Below, piece after piece: positions 13,473 to 15,968 of a DNA stretch of 15,968 nucleotides. A program made the position numbers and the translations under genes. The notes under the pieces are model-generated. The model saw only the letters and a list, made by a program, of their open reading frames with translations, was not told the origin of the DNA and searched no databases. How positions within the stretch are numbered: position 1 is the stretch's first letter; each line of letters starts with the position of its first letter. This DNA comes from Ilumatobacteraceae bacterium (GTDB lineage Bacteria > Actinomycetota > Acidimicrobiia > Acidimicrobiales > Ilumatobacteraceae), in contig JALQWV010000076.1 in assembly GCA_023263465.1 (NCBI GenBank), positions 1-15,968 of the forward strand, written 5' to 3'.

Positions 13473-15173
13473 CTATTTGTGTTTGCGAGTTGCTTCGTGG
13501 CGTTGAAACGCGCTCAGCACGGCACGAAGAGACGCAGTAATGGTGTTCGGGTCGATGCCTACACCCCAGCGATTGTGACCGCTGTCGTCTCCGGTCTCTA
13601 CGTAAGCGACGGCAGTGGCTTGCGAACCCTGACCAAGTGCGTGCTCGGTATAGTCCTTCACATCGAGGTGTCCGCTGAATTGCCCGCGAATGGCGTGGAC
13701 AAACGCATCGATTGGTCCATTTCCTTTACCCATGAACGTTTGGCGGGTGCCATTGATGTCGATGTGAGCGGTGATCTCGGTATGTCCGGTCACCGATTCG
13801 CTCTTCAGTTCGTGGCTGATCAAGTTGTACGTAGGAAATTCAGGGAGGTATTCATGCTTGAACGCGTCCCACAACATCATCGGACTGATTTCGGTTCCCG
13901 AGTCTTCGGTGATGTGCTGAATGTTTTGTGAGAACTCAATTTGCAATCGTCGAGGAAGATCAAATCCATGCTCTGCCTTCATGATGTACGCAACACCACC
14001 TTTGCCCGATTGGCTGTTTACACGGACAACCGATTCATATGAACGGCCGACATGCTTTGGGTCTAGTGGCAAGTAGGGAACACCCCATTGGTCATAATTA
14101 TCCGAAAGTGCTTCGAAGCCTTTCTTAATCGCGTCTTGGTGGCTGCCGGAGAACGCGGTGTATACCAAATCGCCAACATATGGCTGGCGCTCGGGTACAG
14201 GCAGACGATTGCAATACTCAGCATCGCGACGCAGCGCATCGATGTCGGTAATGTCGAGTTCAGGGTTCACACCATTAACAAATAAGTTCATGGCCAACGT
14301 AATGAGGTCGACGTTTCCAGTGCGCTCGCCGTTGCCAAACAGTGTTCCTTCAACGCGATCGGCACCAGCCATCACGCCAAACTCTGCGGCTGCAACTGCA
14401 CATCCACGGTCATTATGTGGGTGTAACGAAATGATCACCGTGTCTCGTTTGGCGATGGTGCGAATAAACCATTCAATGACGTCTCCGTACACATTTGGCG
14501 TGTAGCACTCAACCGTTGCTGGCAGATTCAAAATCAATTTCTTCTCGCTGGTTGGCTGAATTACTGCCATCACTGCTTCGCAGATTTCGATTGCAAATTC
14601 AGGTTCTGTCAACGTGAAACTTTCTGGCGAGTACTCGTAGCGCACGTCGGTGCCAGGAAGCAGATGCTCAAAGTCCTTGCACAATGTTGCGGCTTTCACC
14701 GCTATGTCGATAATGCCTTGCTTATCAAGTCCGAACACCACTCGACGCTGCAACGGGTTAGTGGAGTTGTAAAAGTGCACGATTGCGCGCTTTGCGCCCT
14801 TTAAACATTCATACGTGCGCTTCAACAAATCTTCACGGCACTGCACCAACACTTGAATAGTGACATCGTCAGGAATGAGGTCCTGCTCAATAAGTAAACG
14901 AACAAAATCAAAATCTGGTTGCGAAGCTGAAGGAAAACCAACTTCAATCTCTTTGAAGCCCATTTTCACTAGTGTGTTGAACATACGCAGCTTGCGCTCG
15001 GGATCCATCGGGTCGATGAGCGCTTGGTTGCCGTCGCGAAGGTCGACTGAACACCACAATGGTGCCTTTGTGGTGACGTTGTTTGGCCAGGTGCGGTCCT
15101 TCAACACCACCGGAATGAACGGTGTGTACTTCTCGAATGGCATCTTTTTTGGTGTTACGGGCTTTGGGGCCAT
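13473..15173 (-). CDS. leuA: 2-isopropylmalate synthase
   Basis: LeuA condenses acetyl-CoA with 2-oxoisovalerate, the committed step to leucine. The 566-residue protein is the long (type 2) form. The N-terminal TIM barrel contains SVDLRDGNQALIDPMD (catalytic R46, metal ligand D47), the metal-binding HPHNDRG (H251, H253) and GTLFGNGERTGNVDL. A linker and a C-terminal LeuA dimer/regulatory domain follow (about 435-560, including FMGKGNGPIDAFVHAI and AVAYVET), which gives leucine feedback inhibition in this family. ATG at 15173 has a purine-rich GAGAAAG about 9 nt upstream. It is preceded by a Leu-codon leader peptide and terminator hairpin, so transcriptional attenuation is likely. It heads the run leuA, ferredoxin, pyrF, SCP2. 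No other leu or ilv genes are in view. Confidence 0.97.
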   Translation of the reverse strand: MAPKPVTPKKMPFEKYTPFIPVVLKDRTWPNNVTTKAPLWCSVDLRDGNQALIDPMDPERKLRMFNTLVKMGFKEIEVGFPSASQPDFDFVRLLIEQDLIPDDVTIQVLVQCREDLLKRTYECLKGAKRAIVHFYNSTNPLQRRVVFGLDKQGIIDIAVKAATLCKDFEHLLPGTDVRYEYSPESFTLTEPEFAIEICEAVMAVIQPTSEKKLILNLPATVECYTPNVYGDVIEWFIRTIAKRDTVIISLHPHNDRGCAVAAAEFGVMAGADRVEGTLFGNGERTGNVDLITLAMNLFVNGVNPELDITDIDALRRDAEYCNRLPVPERQPYVGDLVYTAFSGSHQDAIKKGFEALSDNYDQWGVPYLPLDPKHVGRSYESVVRVNSQSGKGGVAYIMKAEHGFDLPRRLQIEFSQNIQHITEDSGTEISPMMLWDAFKHEYLPEFPTYNLISHELKSESVTGHTEITAHIDINGTRQTFMGKGNGPIDAFVHAIRGQFSGHLDVKDYTEHALGQGSQATAVAYVETGDDSGHNRWGVGIDPNTITASLRAVLSAFQRHEATRKHK

Positions 15174-15196
15174 GGTGTGTTTCTTTCTCGGTAATG

Positions 15197-15229
15197 AAAA
15201 AACCCCCTGACCTTTCGGTTCAGAGGGTT
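15197..15229 (-). terminator. Rho-independent terminator / attenuator before leuA
   Basis: Read on the minus strand: AACCCTCTGAACC, a GAAA tetraloop, then GGTCAGGGGGTT running into T6. Twelve pairs form with one bulged A and one G-T pair. The T-run is only on the minus strand, so it acts on transcripts heading into leuA. It lies 24 nt before the leuA start and directly behind the leader hairpin. It would also end any homospermidine synthase transcript. Confidence 0.88.
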
Positions 15230-15230
15230 T

Positions 15231-15259
15231 CGGCGACAGCGAATATGGGGCTGGCGCCG
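15231..15259 (-). promoter_or_regulatory. Leader hairpin between leu leader peptide and terminator
   Basis: On the minus strand CGGCGCCAGC pairs with GCTGTCGCCG (9 of 10 pairs, one C-U mismatch) around a 9-nt loop. It starts right after the leader peptide's TAA and ends 1 nt before the terminator, the position expected for a pause or competing hairpin in an attenuator. Separately, GACCTT among the leader Leu codons (15272-15277) is complementary to AAGGTC in the terminator loop and 3' arm (15209-15214). Confidence 0.7.
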
Positions 15260-15295
15260 TTATGTAAGTAGAAGGTCCAAAACTTGCGCTTGCAT
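15260..15295 (-). CDS. leuL: Leucine leader peptide of the leuA attenuator
   Basis: A short frame, ATG to TAA, encoding MQAQVLDLLLT. Four of five consecutive codons are leucine (TTG GAC CTT CTA CTT), using CTT and CTA. An in-frame TAG lies four codons before the ATG, so this is the only start; a ribosome site is weak (AGGCTGG, about 9 nt upstream). It begins 24 nt after the homospermidine synthase stop and is followed immediately by a hairpin and a Rho-independent terminator, then leuA. Leader peptides of this type make ribosomes stall when charged leucyl-tRNA is scarce. The symbol follows common practice for leu leaders; expression is not shown by sequence alone. Confidence 0.78.
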   Translation of the reverse strand: MQAQVLDLLLT

Positions 15296-15319
15296 GATGA
15301 AACCAGCCTAGCGGTGGAT

Positions 15320-15968
15320 TTAGCGAGGCGTTGGACTGAGGAAGTTAACGAATTGCCAAGGATCCGAGTGGTCCAACAAGCTGTCGTCATTGCCAAATCC
15401 GGGGAATGGATCGAAGCGCTCGGACAACGGGGTCCAGTCGGCTGCAGCCGAATGGATTGGTCCGATGTACGGGCTGGTCCATTCCAGAAGTTCGCGCCAT
15501 GGCAAATCGTCTGGCACACATACTCCGGCAGTGGGGTAGGTGAGCAACCAACGAACGGCTGCAACAACTGAACCACCAACTTGCAGCGTGGTTGCACTCT
15601 GACCAGGAAGAATGCTGCGGGCTTGATCGATGTCGAGCAGCGAACCCGTCCACCACGACTTGTAGTCGTGACCCATGAGCAACACGCCAAGTTCGTCGCG
15701 GCCACTGATGATTTCGTTGTTCAAAATGCGCTCACGATCTTGCATTTTCCAATTGCGCATACGCAATTCCAACACGCTGTCAATTGCGACATCAGCAGGG
15801 TGGTAGGCGTAGTGCACCGTTGGTCGGTACGCGTCTGTGCCGTCCGCGTTTTTTACCGTGAGGTGTTTGCACATGGTGTACGCCTCGCCATGGCGAATGA
15901 CCATGCCGAGATTTTGTCCGCTCGGCACCCAACTGCGCACCCACGTTTCCATTCCTGGTTGTGCGATG
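15320..15968 (-). CDS. hss: Homospermidine synthase, C-terminal part (5' end outside window)
   Basis: Homospermidine synthase makes the polyamine homospermidine from putrescine using NAD+ as a bound redox carrier. The visible C-terminal 215 or so residues carry family-typical blocks: QPGMETWVRSWVPSGQNLGM, VIRHGEAYTM, YRPTVHYAYHPADVAI, DELGVLLMGHD, ATTLQVGGSVVAAVRWLL, then SPYIGPI, DWTPL and the terminal DPWQFVNFL. I identified it from remembered resemblance of these blocks to bacterial Hss proteins. The frame is open through base 15968, so the NAD-binding N-terminal half lies beyond the window; ATG 15952 is internal. The C-terminus appears complete. It is followed 24 nt later by the leu leader, so readthrough into leuA would have to pass the attenuator. 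Confidence 0.85.
   Translation of the reverse strand, partial: IAQPGMETWVRSWVPSGQNLGMVIRHGEAYTMCKHLTVKNADGTDAYRPTVHYAYHPADVAIDSVLELRMRNWKMQDRERILNNEIISGRDELGVLLMGHDYKSWWTGSLLDIDQARSILPGQSATTLQVGGSVVAAVRWLLTYPTAGVCVPDDLPWRELLEWTSPYIGPIHSAAADWTPLSERFDPFPGFGNDDSLLDHSDPWQFVNFLSPTPR

Noticed and set aside
13479..13931. 150-codon plus-strand frame inside leuA
   Set aside because: Antisense shadow of the conserved LeuA regulatory domain; no homology-like motifs.
15197..15235. The leuA hairpin as a plus-strand terminator
   Set aside because: On the plus strand the 3' side has only TTT followed by CGGCG, and no plus-strand gene precedes it; the T6 tract is on the minus strand.
15220..15705. 161-codon minus-strand frame overlapping hss and the leu leader region
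   Set aside because: Its product is low-complexity Ser/Cys/Arg-rich sequence overlapping the clear homospermidine synthase frame; its end crosses the attenuator hairpins.
1..15968. Mobile elements, CRISPR arrays, tRNA or rRNA genes
   Set aside because: No transposase, integrase, regularly spaced repeats or RNA-gene-like folds seen; almost all sequence is accounted for by protein genes.

Overview
The window looks like a compact stretch of core chromosome from an actinobacterium of moderate G+C content, possibly of the Acidimicrobiia or freshwater-actinobacterial type. The lineage call is an inference. It rests on the pairing of a TIGR04338-type metallohydrolase with a DUF2786 protein, a long-form LeuA, a type 2 PyrF, a three-cysteine ferredoxin, SenX3- and MprB-like histidine kinases, a PASTA-domain kinase-like protein, frequent GTG starts and many genes without a Shine-Dalgarno sequence. 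I see no mobile element, CRISPR array, tRNA or rRNA. No gene-free stretch exceeds 300 bases; the longest are 15174-15319 (146 bp, holding a leader peptide and attenuator) and 4181-4296 (116 bp).

Layout. 1-971 (+): 3' part of ligA. 964-2589 (-): a three-gene block of DUF1003 membrane protein, DUF2786 protein and a HELAH metallohydrolase. 2674-3723 (+): a membrane-segment-free PAS histidine kinase, closed by a perfect 17-bp bidirectional terminator. 3776-4180 (-): a secreted Ala-rich helical protein. 4297-7630 (+): OmpR-family regulator, transmembrane histidine kinase and a secreted protein with two DUF1566-like domains, all overlapping or nearly touching; gcvH follows after 9 bp. 8014-8487 (-): a membrane-anchored unknown. 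8515-12015 (+): a PASTA protein whose kinase domain has lost the DFG aspartate, 6 bp ahead of a DHA2-type MFS exporter. 12012-15968 (-): homospermidine synthase (3' part), a Leu-rich leader peptide with attenuator, leuA, a ferredoxin, pyrF and an SCP2-like protein.

Working together. The regulator, kinase and secreted protein look like one signalling unit coupling a membrane sensor to a secreted C-type-lectin-fold-like protein. The Ala-rich secreted protein is divergent from it and may share its regulation. The minus-strand run from leuA to the SCP2 gene has gaps of 21 bp, 8 bp and -26 bp and is probably one transcript. Its entry is guarded by a leucine leader (MQAQVLDLLLT) followed by a hairpin and a Rho-independent terminator, so leucine supply may also influence the ferredoxin and pyrimidine genes downstream. 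Most interesting are the leu attenuator, the predicted PASTA pseudokinase and the two-component system with the double DUF1566 protein. I did not find a convincing wholly new defence or mobile system.
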